DNA of 64,000 nt from Hippasteria phrygiana. Lineage: Eukaryota; Echinodermata; Asteroidea; Valvatida; Goniasteridae. The DNA is taken from assembly GCA_037893225.1 (NCBI GenBank), contig JAZGUH010000938.1:186001-250000 (forward strand), read 5' to 3'. Within the stretch, counting starts at the first letter, position 1. Every line of letters starts with the position of its first letter. Position numbers and translations under genes: made by a program. The notes beneath the pieces were generated by a model. It ran no database searches, was not told the origin of the DNA, and saw only the letters and a program-made list of their open reading frames with translations. Below are positions 52,335 through 63,879 of this stretch, one piece after another.

Positions 52335-53470
52335 TCGGTCATTTATTTATTTATTTATTTATTACATTTATTTACCCAGGGTGTGCCCAAACAGTTTAAA
52401 ACTGGTTTCCATTGGGGCCCTGCATATTATTAGTTAAAACTGAATATTTACACATTCATACAAAATATTTAAACAAATACAGTAATGTTTACACAATTAA
52501 ATCTATTTTCGGTTAACTTTTCAACTCTCCAGAAGCCTATTGCTGATTTAAGGGATGGGCGAAAAACCCGCGAAAAAAATACCTTTTAGGGTGAAAAACA
52601 AGGGGGAAATTCCCATCCGGCTCCAAAATATCACTGATAGATGGCTTTACGTAGCTCCGATTTAAATGTACTTAAGGAGTTTATGGTTCTCATTTGTTCA
52701 GGCAGATTATTCCATATACTGGCACCACTCACAGCGAAACTTGTCACGTAGCATTCCTTTTTGGCGAAAGGAACTTTCAGTGCCATTTGGGTCGATTGTC
52801 GTGTTTCACGAATCACTGTAAGTGGAGTGAACAGATTTGTCATGTACAAAGGAGTCATTTTGTTAAGGCTTTTGAAAACAAAGATAGCCTTTTTAGACTG
52901 AACTCTTTCCTTAAAAGGAATCAAATTTAGTCTGGCAAACATATCAGCTGAGGGGGTGAGGGAGGTACATTTAAGGATTATCCGTGCGGCTCTTTTGAGA
53001 CATTTGTTGAGGGTATTGTCGTGAGATATTTACCTTCCTCCCCACACTGTACAGCAATATTCTAAAGATGGCATAACTAAACTTACAAAGAGTGTGTGCA
53101 GGCTGCTTTGGGGAACGTAATCACGAATTCTGTTTAACACACCCAATTTAGACGAAACAGTCTTCCTTACGTATTCAACATGTGTACCCCAACTTAATGT
53201 TTCATCAACAACTACACCCAAGCATTTACAAGATTTTACTTTTTCGATAACCTTATCAGCAATGCACACGTTCAGGTCGACGTTGGATATTTTCTGCCTT
53301 GAACCAATAAGCATACATTTGGTTTTGTTGGCATTTAATGCTAGTTTGTTTCTTTGGCACCAGAGCTACATTCAAGTTCCTTTCTATTTCGTTAATACTA
53401 GAGGAGCTACAAGTTAACGTGGAGTCATCTGCATACATAAATAAGTTGCAATTTTGGGGTATACCAACCG
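52335..53470 (-). mobile_element. non-LTR retrotransposon (LINE), 5'-truncated
   Basis: Only the 3' part of the reverse transcriptase gene and the 3' UTR remain on the minus strand. At the 3' end (52,340-52,362) is a tandem AATAAAT-type tail in element orientation, as in L2/CR1-like LINEs that end in short tandem repeats. 5' truncation just upstream of the YADD motif (about 53,470) is the common outcome of incomplete target-primed reverse transcription. Confidence 0.8.
52631..53450 (-). pseudogene. LINE reverse transcriptase, C-terminal part
   Basis: Catalytic YADD (MYADDSTLTC, about 53,438-53,410), then after a frame change CKCLGVVVDETLSWGTHVEY (about 53,240-53,180) and LEYCCTVWG (about 53,050), and the typical C-terminal region LIPFKERVQSKKAIFVFKSL, SLNKMTPLYMTNLF and IWNNLPEQMR..SLSTFKSELR (52,942-52,631). 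This order is standard for jockey/CR1/L2-type LINE ORF2. At least two frame changes and the missing upstream domains (endonuclease, fingers) mean it is dead. The clade cannot be decided from this piece. Confidence 0.88.
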
Positions 53471-54165
53471 TTTCGATATTTTGAATATGAATGGGGATGT
53501 AATAATGACATTATTTAATGATGTTTGGATAAAAGTAATTTTGTACATGAATTGCTTGACAAATTACCTATTATGATCAAGAAAGTGTGTTTTTGGAATA
53601 CACACAGCAAATTGACATGATTTTTACGCGCACAAATTTCCTCAATTATTGGTCAGCTGCCGCGTAATGAGATTCATTAAGGATAACAGTAGATTATATG
53701 TGAACGAACAAGTAAAAAAAGGAGCATTGTATATTAACATAACTTCTTTGTAAATGTACAGCAATTCCGCAGTTGTTGATATACAAGGAATTCCTTGTTA
53801 AAAAATACAAAGTATTTGTAACAGAGTTTCTTTGTGGTTATACATAAAGAAACTCTGTAAATCGTTGTACCACAACGTAATTTTTAACAGTGCATCTCAG
53901 TCCTTAGACATTCCTTGTGCAAGAACATAAAATCACCCATGTTTTAGCTATGAAATGGATAATTCAAAAACTTTCGGCCTGACAGGTTCAAGCCTATCTT
54001 TGAGGGCATAAGATGCGCGAAATCAACAAAGAATGAAAACCCTTTTGAAGGGATGCAAACGACTAAAATAGAACAAGGTGGTTTTACGTCTACATATTTC
54101 ATTTTATTGCATACACAATAAAATCCCGAATTCTCCGTATCCGCACATTGGAGCGCCCACTTTCA
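53471..54165. other. no gene; small hairpins at 53,780-53,870
   Basis: ACAAGGAATTCCTTGT (palindrome) and CAGAGTTTCTTTGT / ATAAAGAAACTCTG form short hairpins. No coding sequence. Confidence 0.45.
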
Positions 54166-54169
54166 ATAA

Positions 54170-54311
54170 GGGAATAAATATGTGCTGGGCCAGTTTTAAA
54201 CGTACGTTTAAAACCGCCTTGGGGCCTGGGCGCTTGATAATGACCCGAGCCGAAGGCCCCAAGGCGGTTTTAAACGTACGTTTAAAACCGGCCCAGCACA
54301 TATTTATTCCC
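54170..54311. mobile_element. 142-bp near-perfect hairpin MITE
   Basis: GGGAATAAATATGTGCTGGG continuing through TTTTAAACGTACGTTTAAAA and GGCCTTGGGG-like sequence is inverted almost perfectly in 54,254-54,311. Arms about 58 bp, loop about 26 bp. Both arms contain the self-palindromic TTTTAAACGTACGTTTAAAA. Confidence 0.9.
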
Positions 54312-55340
54312 ATTCATAAAATACCTTTTTGTATAATTAAGCAAAAACCACCGAAAATTATATATTTCCAATGATTTTGTTCAATTTTTTAAACCTTGGT
54401 TTGTAAAACACCCCTTCAGCTATTTAATGGTTCGTGCCACGCGTGAGCAGTGCTAAACATTTCCTTATATGGAAATTGACGCGCGCGACGCGCTCGCCAG
54501 GTGGTGCAGAACGCAGCAGTGCCGTGTAGTGTGAAATTATGGACTATAAATACGGACGCATCGGTAGTATTGCGCTTGCGTTATTAGGAGAGTGACTGGT
54601 CGCTCGAGTGTTCAACCAATAAAATGGACCAGATTTTGTAGGACTCTACATTTCGTGTGACACCGGAAAAAAATGTTTAAAACCGCGCCGTGTTTAAACA
54701 ACTTCCAGCCGTGTTTAAACAACCGTTTAAACACACACACGTGACATGCTCTTGACCAATAGGGAAAGTGAAACTCGCTGAGGCATTTATGAATGGTGAT
54801 TCTCGACACAAGTTTAAGGAAGGACATGTAATACATTTTTGGCTAGTGTCCGACTGCGCTGCCGGGCGTCCTTCCTTTTAACCCATGCACAAAATAGGCC
54901 AAGCTGTCTCAAAAGTGTCTGTGGAAACTCAAAGCAGGAGACATCGCGGTCATTGTTCAATAAGGTTCGAAGTACAGTACGCAGTACAGTATGGTACAAT
55001 ATACTAGGGTTCAGCTTATGATAAAGTCAACATTGTTTTCGAGGTTCTCCCGGCCAATTTCACCACGTTTTGGTTCATTTTAACGCCTGGCTCATTCAGT
55101 TTAGATTGAAATTTAATGATCACGCAGATCGTCATTCAACAATCAAAACAAATCATTCAAATTCACTATCCGAACATTCTATCGTCATTTAGCTTCACTC
55201 GTCACTGTAAAAGCTGCATTAAAATCGTATTGTTTATTCAATTTCGTCTGGACCAGCAGTAATGGGTTGATCGGTCATTCATTTTCATTAATGAGCAAAA
55301 GCATCTTTTCCTGTATGTCCACATTCCTGCATGTCCGTAT
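54312..55340. other. no gene recognised upstream of a possible promoter
   Basis: Contains a GTTTAAAC-rich patch (54,676-54,735). No ORF supported. Confidence 0.4.
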
Positions 55341-55343
55341 TCC

Positions 55344-55350
55344 TATAAAA
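55344..55350 (+). promoter_or_regulatory. TATA box candidate
   Basis: CCTATAAAAG at 55,342-55,351 lies 93-99 bp before an ATG with a good context (AAGATGG). A transcription start near 55,373 would be expected. Confidence 0.4.
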
Positions 55351-55442
55351 GTCAGAGTTATCTCAACGCAAATCATAGGCCTATTTGACGTCTTCAATCC
55401 GTACATGAAGATCTCTCTTCATTAGGTCTTCAGACAAATAAG

Positions 55443-55628
55443 ATGGCGAGCCTACGGGAGGGGAGGTGTGAATCGTCTGAATCGGCCCAAGAAAACAAAT
55501 TACTCAAGAGAAATGTTCTCGATGGTACAACCATTGCCAAACATACCGGTACAGGTCCCGATGTCTTGCACATGAAGAGATCGATGGGTGAATCAGAACG
55601 AAAAAGAAAAGTAAACAAAGTTAAAAAG
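55443..55628 (+). CDS. possible host first coding exon, unknown product
   Basis: ATG 55,443 in AAGATGG context opens 62 codons (MASLREGRCESSESAQENKL to KRKVNKVKK) ending at a consensus donor AAAAAG|GTAAAG (GT at 55,629-55,630). It is hydrophilic, with a basic C-terminal stretch resembling a nuclear localisation signal. It sits about 70 bp downstream of where a TATA-driven transcript would begin. No domain recognised and the next exon was not found, so this is a hypothesis. Confidence 0.35.
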
Positions 55629-56029
55629 GTAAAGGATTCATAAACATGTCAACATACAGATGCCCCTAATTTCTTTTGTCAAACTTGAAAACCAACAAAC
55701 AGTGAAAAGACAATTTCTCAGCCCTTTTCATTTCATTAGTTCGTTACATCATCCATCCCTCATATATCAGTTCAGATGTTACATTATAAATGTTACATAA
55801 TCTTCCATATACATTTTTCATTTTTGTATAAAAACCTCAGAAGACAAGAGGAAAATATATCAATTAAAAACTCTTAATAATATGAATGACTGTTTGATGA
55901 AAAGGATTGCCCATAAACGAATAAGAAAAGAAAAGCATGGCCATACGTCATATGCACACCGACGTTCGCTTAAACCGTTAAATTAATAATGTCACAAAAC
56001 TCATGTAAGAATGCAACAAAATGAAGTCT

Positions 56030-56215
56030 TGAATGCACCAGAACGAAAATTAACTCTAGGAACAGAATCCTGGGTGCTTAAATTTGAAACTGAATCCCCA
56101 AACAGTGATAAAGAAACCTTAATTTGATCAGATCTGTAAAAACTACGCGAATTTGAATGACCAATAACGAAAATTATCTGACAAAATCGCAATTGGCCAG
56201 GAAAACCTATATTAT
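56030..56215. repeat. dispersed repeat, copy 2
   Basis: Direct copy of 6295-6475 (GAATTTGAATGACCAATAACG and flanks). Confidence 0.65.
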
Positions 56216-56451
56216 CATAACAACCTGCATGCATAATGTTATATGCCTGTAGTGCTCATTAACTGTCCAATTTTAACAACTGGACGGTAGACACAACTCA
56301 TCAAAATGGCAGCCTCACTAGTAAATGTTCTCGATGAGTTCTCTTTGGGTTTTTTAGTTAGAAATTATATTTCTTACTATGTCATGTTCAGTTGATGTTT
56401 TTTATTATTATTTATGGATTTAAGAATATATATAACGAGCTTTCCCGCATT

Positions 56452-56602
56452 AGGGCGACCGGTCTATGGGCATCGTGCATTAAAAAAACTGTAACCTAAC
56501 CCCATCTCTTCCTGTTGCTTTTACCTTAAGGCGACCAGTAATCGGTCGCCCTAAGCCGGTCGGTCGCCCCATGCCCATAGAAATACGGTGACCGGTCGCC
56601 CT
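56452..56602. mobile_element. MITE, ~150 bp, AGGGCGACCGGTC termini
   Basis: AGGGCGACCGGTCTATGGGC (56,452 on) pairs with GCCCATAG..ACCGGTCGCCCT (to 56,602), with an inner GGCGACC..GGTCGCC pair near 56,530-56,550. Confidence 0.75.
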
Positions 56603-57685
56603 ATGCTGGAAAAGGTGAGTATATGGGGAAATACTTTACTTTTGTAAAAAAGACATATATTTTTTAATGATTTATATCGCAAAAACAAATTGTCCCCCTT
56701 TTATGAACACTGGGCACTGTGTAATAAGGACGCCTGTCCTGTATAAACATGTTACATAAGACATAGTGCTAATATTGTGAATATTGTGAATATATGTGAA
56801 TATATGTGTGTTCGGATGGGCGCTCTTTAGAAGTCATAAACCCATAATGCCGTATCCCTTGTGGATTGTTTGACGAATTATAAGTTAAAATGTCGTATCC
56901 TCATTGAGTGATCCCCACAATGTCGCTTCCCAGGTTGTATTGTAAAATTGGGCGTGATCCCTATCTTTGTCGCATCCCTTGTGTGGACATTCCTTTATTC
57001 TCATTTAAAGAGAAAACATACACTCACACTGTAAACACTTTTGGGATATGAAATTTTGGCCGTGATGTCCTGGCGTATTTGACTTTATTTTACTACTAAC
57101 AACCCTAAGACCACTTTTCAGAAGGTGGAAAACGTTGTGTGGACATGTGCATTTCCACAACGTCTTGAGATCCTGTCTTTTGTTTGCAGGTCTATTCAAT
57201 TAATACACTACTTATACAATATTTGCACATTATTTGCGGCGTCAGAAAAAGATATCTTGTTTGAACGTCCCTGCCTCTCTCAACAATGTAGTAACATGAA
57301 CAATTTTAATAGTAGGGTATGCATGCAGTTTTGTTTACATTCAAACTCTTAAATAAATATTAATGTTTAAATAAAGTTTAAAAGCAATAAAGAATATAGC
57401 CAATTATGAGCAAACAGCAAATAGTAACAATTGGTCTTTTTTGCGTTCACGTGTTTACTAAATTTGGCCAAAGCAAGTGTCACTACCAAATGTCAAGACA
57501 AATGCGTTTCCCGAGAATAGTAACTATCACAGATTCTTTTCCTGTTAGGTGTTTGTGTTAAGTGAGAGTCTAACTTTGCACTTACTTTGACCGTCTTTTG
57601 TATTTTATGCAAATTGCTGCTTTCCTATAGGTGCAGTCCCCTATATATTGTACTGTTTCTTTTATGTCGTGGACTTTATTGTGTA
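56603..57685. other. repeat-derived DNA, no gene
   Basis: 56,880-56,965 (ATCCTCATTGAGTGATCC, GCTTCCCAGGTTGTAT) is a direct copy of 15,865-15,935. Otherwise nothing is recognised. Confidence 0.45.
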
Positions 57686-57689
57686 AACA

Positions 57690-58524
57690 GGAATTTAGCA
57701 GTTGGGTCAAATGCCACAGGTGGAAGATGATGATGCTGAACAGGATGATCCGGTAGTTGTCACCATCTGGAAAAGAGGCCCCGACAGTGTGCATACTTTA
57801 CCTTCTGGGGTGGAGTACAATGGAGAAGGTACACCTTTGGACAGCCTTGGTAAACCGAGTGAAGCTTGCATGCCTACAGTGGATGGTAGTGGGGAAGTTA
57901 GTGCTCCTTCTTGTACTTCTCCATTGAGGGTGGGTGCTGAGGTTTTTGTTCCCGTAGTCCAAAGGTCACAGTGAGAGAACTCCTCCAGTTCCAGACGTGG
58001 GTCAAACCTCAGTCCCCTTGGAACATCAGGAGGATGTCCTCATGGAACGTGGCAAGAATGGCTGTGTGACCAGACCAAACCTAGGTGAAGTGCTGGAGCA
58101 AAAATCCGATGTGGTGTCCAACAACAGTGATGATACCTGCATCCACAGAGGAAGTGGTGGGTATTTTCCAGAGCTTCTTAATGACCTGGATGTTGGTGCC
58201 GAGGTTGTCATCGGTACCGACTTGAGGGACACTGGTGATATTGCAGATGCCCAGAAATGTGCTACACCGGAGAATGAAACCATACCTCTTAGCACGGTTG
58301 CAGATTTGGATTCTCCTGTTGAAGTCGAGAGTCAGAGTGAGGTTGGGGTGTCCCGGCCATCCAGGGAGCGAAAACCTCCGAAGCGATTCACCTACGAGGT
58401 GTTTGGCCAGCCGGTATGCCATCAGCTAAGCGTCAATGCACTGGAGCACTGGGTCCCAAACTTTTGTAAACCGTTTTTCCTCAACACAAAGAAGAATTGC
58501 ATCGGGGCGATGCAGCAGGTTTAG
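57690..58524 (+). pseudogene. Ty3/gypsy-like retrotransposon, C-terminal pol tail
   Basis: Two plus-strand frames joined by a one-base shift near 57,960 encode an acidic, low-complexity tail that finishes with RPSRERKPPKRFTYEVFGQP and a short end to TAG. The motif R..R.RKPP.RFTY...G.P is the usual C-terminus of invertebrate Ty3/gypsy pol polyproteins. A purine-rich tract (AGAAGGGGGGA) follows the stop, and then TGTGAAGCCC, a TG-starting LTR. Protease, reverse transcriptase and integrase domains are absent from the window, so the copy is internally deleted or 5'-truncated. Confidence 0.6.
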
Positions 58525-58533
58525 AAGGGGGGA

Positions 58534-59640
58534 TGTGAAGCCCGTGCACCGCGATTTGGAGCAGCGTCTTGCTTGAATAGCGCCCTCAAGAGATGAGCGC
58601 TCGAAGCGTGCTTCTTGTGCCAGACGCCATGTTTGCCTGTTGTTTTCAACGTGTTTTCCACAAATTCTTGCGATAATTCTCAACAAAAGTATTCGTTTGT
58701 ATTCGTTTGATCAGCATTTAATATCAGCCCGTGGCTCTCAGGTAAGTTGTGGAGAGAAAAACCAGGGTTAATTAACACATTTTTTGCTAAGAGTTTTGAT
58801 GTTATTTTGATGAGTAAAATATGGTATCGGGAAGAAAGGGGGGTGCAATACATAAAGTTCACGCATTTAATTACATGTAAGGGGGTCCCAATCACAACAT
58901 TATTATATATTATGTACTTCTATTATGGGAGATATTGTATTTGTTCTCTCCCTCTCAGCCCTGCCAACGTAACGTGGCCAGTTTGGTCTGTTGGTCCACC
59001 CTGTTTGGTAGGCTCTGCTATATCAGCTAGGTACTCCGATCAACCAACCTGTAGTTGGTATGGTTGGCTAAGCCAGTTCAGCCAGCCTAGCCCGCTTCAT
59101 CAGCTCAGCCGTCAGCCCACCCAGTCAGTTGGTTGGCCGAGCAAACCAACCAGCCAGCCTAGCCCGCTTCATCCGCTTAGCCGTCGGCGTCAGCCAGTCC
59201 GTTGGTTGGCTAAGCCAGTTCAGCCAACCTAGCCTGCTTCAACAGCTCAGCCCACCCAGTCTGACCAGTGGGTTTAGTCACTTCGTTCGGCTTGAACTGT
59301 TAAGAACAGTGACTAAATAAGCTTCCCTGCTGGTGCCTGAAAGGTGCCAGTGTGTATGTGGACTTCTAGTGAATTGCTGAATTGGAGGGGACAGAGTTGA
59401 ACGTTCCTGTGAATGTGCAGCAAGCTGTGGCTTTGAACCAAGTTGTGAACTGTGAACATTTTATGAAACAGTATTGCCACTATTGGACACTGTTGTCATT
59501 TGTTCCGTGGCGCGCGTCTAAGTGAGATCTCAATTGTATTTTTAAGGCCTGATACGATCGTATCCTATTTGTTAACTGTTTGTCAAACATTGCACTTGTG
59601 TTTTGGTGTCATTAAAATTAATTGTTTGAGCTCATACACA
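58534..59640 (+). repeat. putative 3' LTR
   Basis: Starts TGTGAAGCCC right after the polypurine tract. The right border is uncertain; a CA-ending edge near 59,640 would fit, after an ATTAAA polyadenylation-like signal at about 59,610. No 5' LTR copy was seen in the window for comparison. Confidence 0.45.
59058..59265. repeat. three ~70-bp tandem repeats inside the LTR
   Basis: GGTTGGCTAAGCCAGTTCAG, CAGCCTAGCCCGCTTCATC and AGCTCAGCC..CAGCCCACCCAGT recur three times with 80-90% similarity by eye. Confidence 0.7.
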
Positions 59641-61140
59641 TTATTCATGGTGTTGTTGATTTATTAGTACAATTAAGTGACAGCACACAAAGGTCCCGTG
59701 GCTTACATAATTGATATGTAAAGTGGATGCCAGGGATGTGTTGAAGTTGGTATAAATATAAAAGATTGATGTGAGTTGGGTGGGGTGAGAGATCATGCCA
59801 GAAACCTGTAGTGAAATCCATAAGAGTTTGCCTTGTCCCAGACACTGGTTGCACACATACATGTAGGTTCTTGGTGGTGAAGACAACTTTACCTTACAAT
59901 GACCACATTGATTGCCACAGATGCACTTGCAGCGGTTGATTGCAGTGTTTTCTGAACAGTTTTGTTCAGTTTGTCAAACAATCCACAAGGGAAACTGACT
60001 AGGTAAATAAAGCTTGTTACCGCCCGTCTGCAGCGAGATGGATAATCTATATACAGTGATGGAAATAGCTGGATTCGCATCGCAAAATGCGATACATTTT
60101 GCACGAAAAGCGAGGCAAACTTGAAAATTATTAGCAATTTTTTGCGAATCAAAATTTCTGTTAAGATCATGCAGAACTACGGCCGACGCTCGACATCCAT
60201 ATCCCTACTATACCAACGCAGTGACGACGGAAACTTTGGATTTAAAATAATATATCGGACTCGACGCGATTCAACAAATTCATCGTTTTTATCCGATCCG
60301 TTCGATTGTTTGGCAAACACACTGGCGCAATCTCACCCCCAGTAGGTCTTCGGTTTCTTTCAATGGTTTTGCGCGACAAGGACTAGTTTGGGAAACCAGG
60401 TTGCTGCAGTTTTGTGTGGTGATAAGCACGTGTAGTTCGGTACAATACCATGCGGGCGCAGCGCAGATACTCCATACACTAACGGTGCGTGTTCGGTACG
60501 GTTGATGCATTCATGCCGACATGAACTATACGCTCCATGGTGACACGATTACGTTTGACACACGTGCATACGTACACAGGTGATGTATACAGTATTTAAA
60601 GAGACACATTGCCTTCGAATGTCATGAAATGTTGCTTTGGAAATGTTCCTTATTATTTATAAGAGTTGTTCATGCACAAAAACACGTATAATGTGTTGTA
60701 AATAGTGAGTAGTGATTACAAAACAAAAAATTGGCCGCTTACCCCTGACATCTGACCCGCGAAACATAGACTTATTTCCAGTACTTAAATACCACCGTCT
60801 AAATAATGCGCAAAATACGCTTTAAGGGTCTTTAGGCTGGCGCCGCAGCCAGTGGCCTTGTAAACTTATCAGATGATCACCAGGTACATTTCTCTACCTC
60901 GCGACACATATCGCCAGTGCATCGGTATTGTGTGCAAAATGCATACGGGTGTATGTGAGCGTTGGGCGTCGAGCGTATTCTTCCCAAGCGCTAGCGCTAC
61001 ACAACTGGGTTCAAACATTTCGTGAAGGGGTAGTTTGGAAAAGTGCAAATAATTTTCATCTAATTTCGAATGTACATTTAACTGTTTTAAAATGAAATTA
61101 TTCAGTTAGTGCTTAAATCAAGCAGAATCTGCAGAATATT
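59641..61140. other. no gene recognised
   Basis: No supported ORF or repeat in about 1.5 kb. Confidence 0.4.
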
Positions 61141-61147
61141 GACTGCT

Positions 61148-61302
61148 TTATCTCGTGGTAAAACTAGCTTCCCGAGATGATCCATGGAGCATTCTATTTT
61201 CCCGAGGGTTAGCGCAGAATTTTTCCGCTAGCGCTGTTACCGCAAAATGGTGATCGTAAGCGCGGAAAGCTGTGGTTAGCAGAGCAATGAAATTGGCCCC
61301 TG
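61148..61302. mobile_element. partial copies of two MITE families fused
   Basis: 61,148-61,205 matches the hairpin at 1475-1562. 61,206-61,302 matches the right half of the MITE at 12,771-13,021, ending in AATTGGCCCCTG. The two halves join directly, so one probably inserted in or recombined with the other. Confidence 0.65.
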
Positions 61303-61310
61303 TAGTTACT

Positions 61311-61464
61311 GGTAAGCACTTATCAAGAACCACCAAAATGACATCGTCGCGCGCATCGCGCCTTGTGCCTATTCAATAAGTCCTTGTGCCTATTCAATAA
61401 TGCCTAGTGCATTTTCAGTAATACATGACGATGTCATTTTGGTAGTTCTGGATAAGTGCTTACC
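61311..61464. mobile_element. 154-bp MITE with 9-bp target duplication
   Basis: GGTAAGCACTTATC at the left and GATAAGTGCTTACC at the right are perfect inverts. The pairing continues with CCAAAATGACATCGTC. GTAGTTACT flanks both sides exactly (61,302-61,310 and 61,465-61,473). Inside is a duplicated GCCTATTCAATAA. A 9-bp duplication fits Mutator-like transposition. Confidence 0.88.
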
Positions 61465-61473
61465 GTAGTTACT

Positions 61474-63700
61474 GGTCTGCTAAAGATGTCTAACAGTTGG
61501 AACCAACTGACAACAATGAGGAATTCCTTATCGCACCGCAGGGTTCCCCCATATCGTGCTTCATATGGAAATTATCAGCGCGTTTTTTCGACATGCTAGT
61601 CCTCGCACTATATAGTGCGATCTGAGGGTTTTCGGAGATAGATATGCCCTTTTGTTCAACATATTACGTAATCCGCTGTGAAGAGAATGATGTACGACTA
61701 GACCACTAAACATCGGCGAAGCAGGAACTTGTACACGAATGGATAAACAGCCGATTATTTTCCTACTGAATTGCGATCATCACAGGAGTTTATCCACACG
61801 CGTACTTCTCTGTTTTAGCCACGTACAATAGTTGTACGTGACTAAAATAATCGGGTGATCATCACCGTTTATGAATGCGGGCCTAAATGTCTTACCTTTT
61901 AAACGTCTTCCTGACCCACTCCCTTGAATACAATTTCCTCTCCTGATTGTAGCCCACAGACACAACAGCTGATTTTATGATAATCCACGCGGATATCCAC
62001 CCACAATTAGGAACTGCAACAAGTCTTGGCTTTCAGTGAACGCCACAGAAATTGTTCAGCTATTTGTTTGCATGTTTTATTACCAACGCTTGTTGCTAGG
62101 TGATCAACGAGGCGAGTTATTAACATTTTATAATGAATCCAATCCAGGGATATTGCTTTCCTTCTCACCCCAACCTGAACATGAATGTTTGTTTTGCATT
62201 GCTTCCGATGATTTGTACATTTTTGCAACTAGGGACAATTTGCTAATCGAGGACATTATTGAATAATGCGTACCTTCGTCCTCGGCGTCCAGGACATACA
62301 CCATAAACACGCACATAAGCCAATGGCCGCCATGAATTAAATTATGTGAAGAACTGTCGAATTACAAAGTCCTTTATTGTATGCCAATACAATAGAAGAG
62401 TACAACATTATGAATGCCACGGAAGTATTCTTTTACATTGAAAACGAACATTTTGTTTCTTACTTCTTTTAAATTGTCTCGCTCCCTCCACGAATAATAT
62501 AAAAAGCAGTCATGGAAAGACAAATAACTGAGTAGGCCTACTTGAGTTCACAACTTATTACTATTAGGAATAACATTACGTTCAAACAGTAAATATAAAG
62601 GTACTATTTTAGAAAACAGTCATTGAAATGGTTTTGTCTTATTTATCCTGGGTAGCCTGATCAGTGCAAATGCACTGTTCTCCCTGAGTTTGAATTGAGA
62701 GAAGATACCGAAGGAAATTTCAGTTTTAGTAGTGGGAGGAACCCCCCCCCCCCCCCCCCCCCCCCGCCCTCCCCCGCTCGTTGCCAATGTTGTTTTGTTT
62801 TGCTTGTAGGGGCCTACGCCTAAAGTTGCAAACCAGAAGAGCAGAAACCCTACATCTTATTTTGCCTGTGGGTAAGAACAAAACAAAGAGGTTAAATTGC
62901 GCCACCAACGGTGAGAAAGTGTGTCATTGGCTTCTCCGACGAAATGTACATTTTACGTTTCTGCTCAATTTTAGGATTGCTGTTTCCTTGTGAGTTTGCA
63001 AAAAACGTAGCTGTGTTTGTCGCAAAAACAGGAAGATATTTACATGACCTAGTTTGGTTCTCAGCGCGCTGTTCCGTCCCCACCTGGCTTCAGGAATGTA
63101 ACGAAGTAGGCTTCACGAATGCAAGGGAGTAAACACGGTGTGACGTCATTACGTCTTCGGTCTGTTGATACCTGAATTTTCCAAATGTTGACAATGGGCG
63201 AATAACAATTGTCGCATGACTACCGCAGTGCATTATGGGAACCCATGGTGGCCACCATCAAAACGAAAATATTTTTATCATTTCAATGTTTTGTGGGCAC
63301 TTTTCCATTAAATTTCTGCTTTTTGTGGGGGCATTTTTTTAATGAAAAGGGCCTTAAAATCGCATACTGCAGGACATTACCACGTTTTATATTGATACAT
63401 CTATCATTATATTACAATTTGTTCAAGAAAATTAGGATATGCAAATTACTCACAAATATCTAAATTCTTACATACGCCGATTTTGACAGACTTTTAAAGT
63501 CAACTTTCTGTTGATGTGTTGCTAGATCGCATTGAATATTTGGGAGTGTATTTCAGAAACATTTGCAGTTTCGGCATCGTATCTTGCAATTTTACATTAA
63601 TGGCCTAAATGTAGCATTCTCAAAGCTTTTGAAAAAGCTTGAGCATCGGCCTGCGCATAACGAATTCGTGCAAATGCCTGTCGTCTAATAAAAGAAATTA
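61474..63700. other. no gene recognised
   Basis: Contains the poly-C tract at 62,742-62,765 and a frame at 62,036-62,266 that is open but starts without ATG and matches nothing known. Confidence 0.35.
62742..62765. repeat. poly-C tract
   Basis: About 24 C residues. Confidence 0.9.
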
Positions 63701-63707
63701 TCGACTT

Positions 63708-63879
63708 AAGGCCGGTTCATACTTCACGCTAATGAGAAACGAATTTGACGTCACGAAGGCAACATTCGCGGCGACAATTCGAAATGTGTTCAACTTTTGA
63801 GAATTTGCAGCGCGAATATTTGGCCTTGACGTAAAAAATTCGCTTCGCATTCGCTTTGCGTGATGTATGAACCGTGCTT
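63708..63879. mobile_element. MITE, ~172 bp, AAGGCCGGTTCATACTTCAC termini
   Basis: AAGGCCGGTTCATACTTCAC then GC pairs with GCGTGATGTATGAACCGTGC then TT (to 63,879). The interior has GCGAATT / AATTCGC words in both orientations. Confidence 0.75.
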
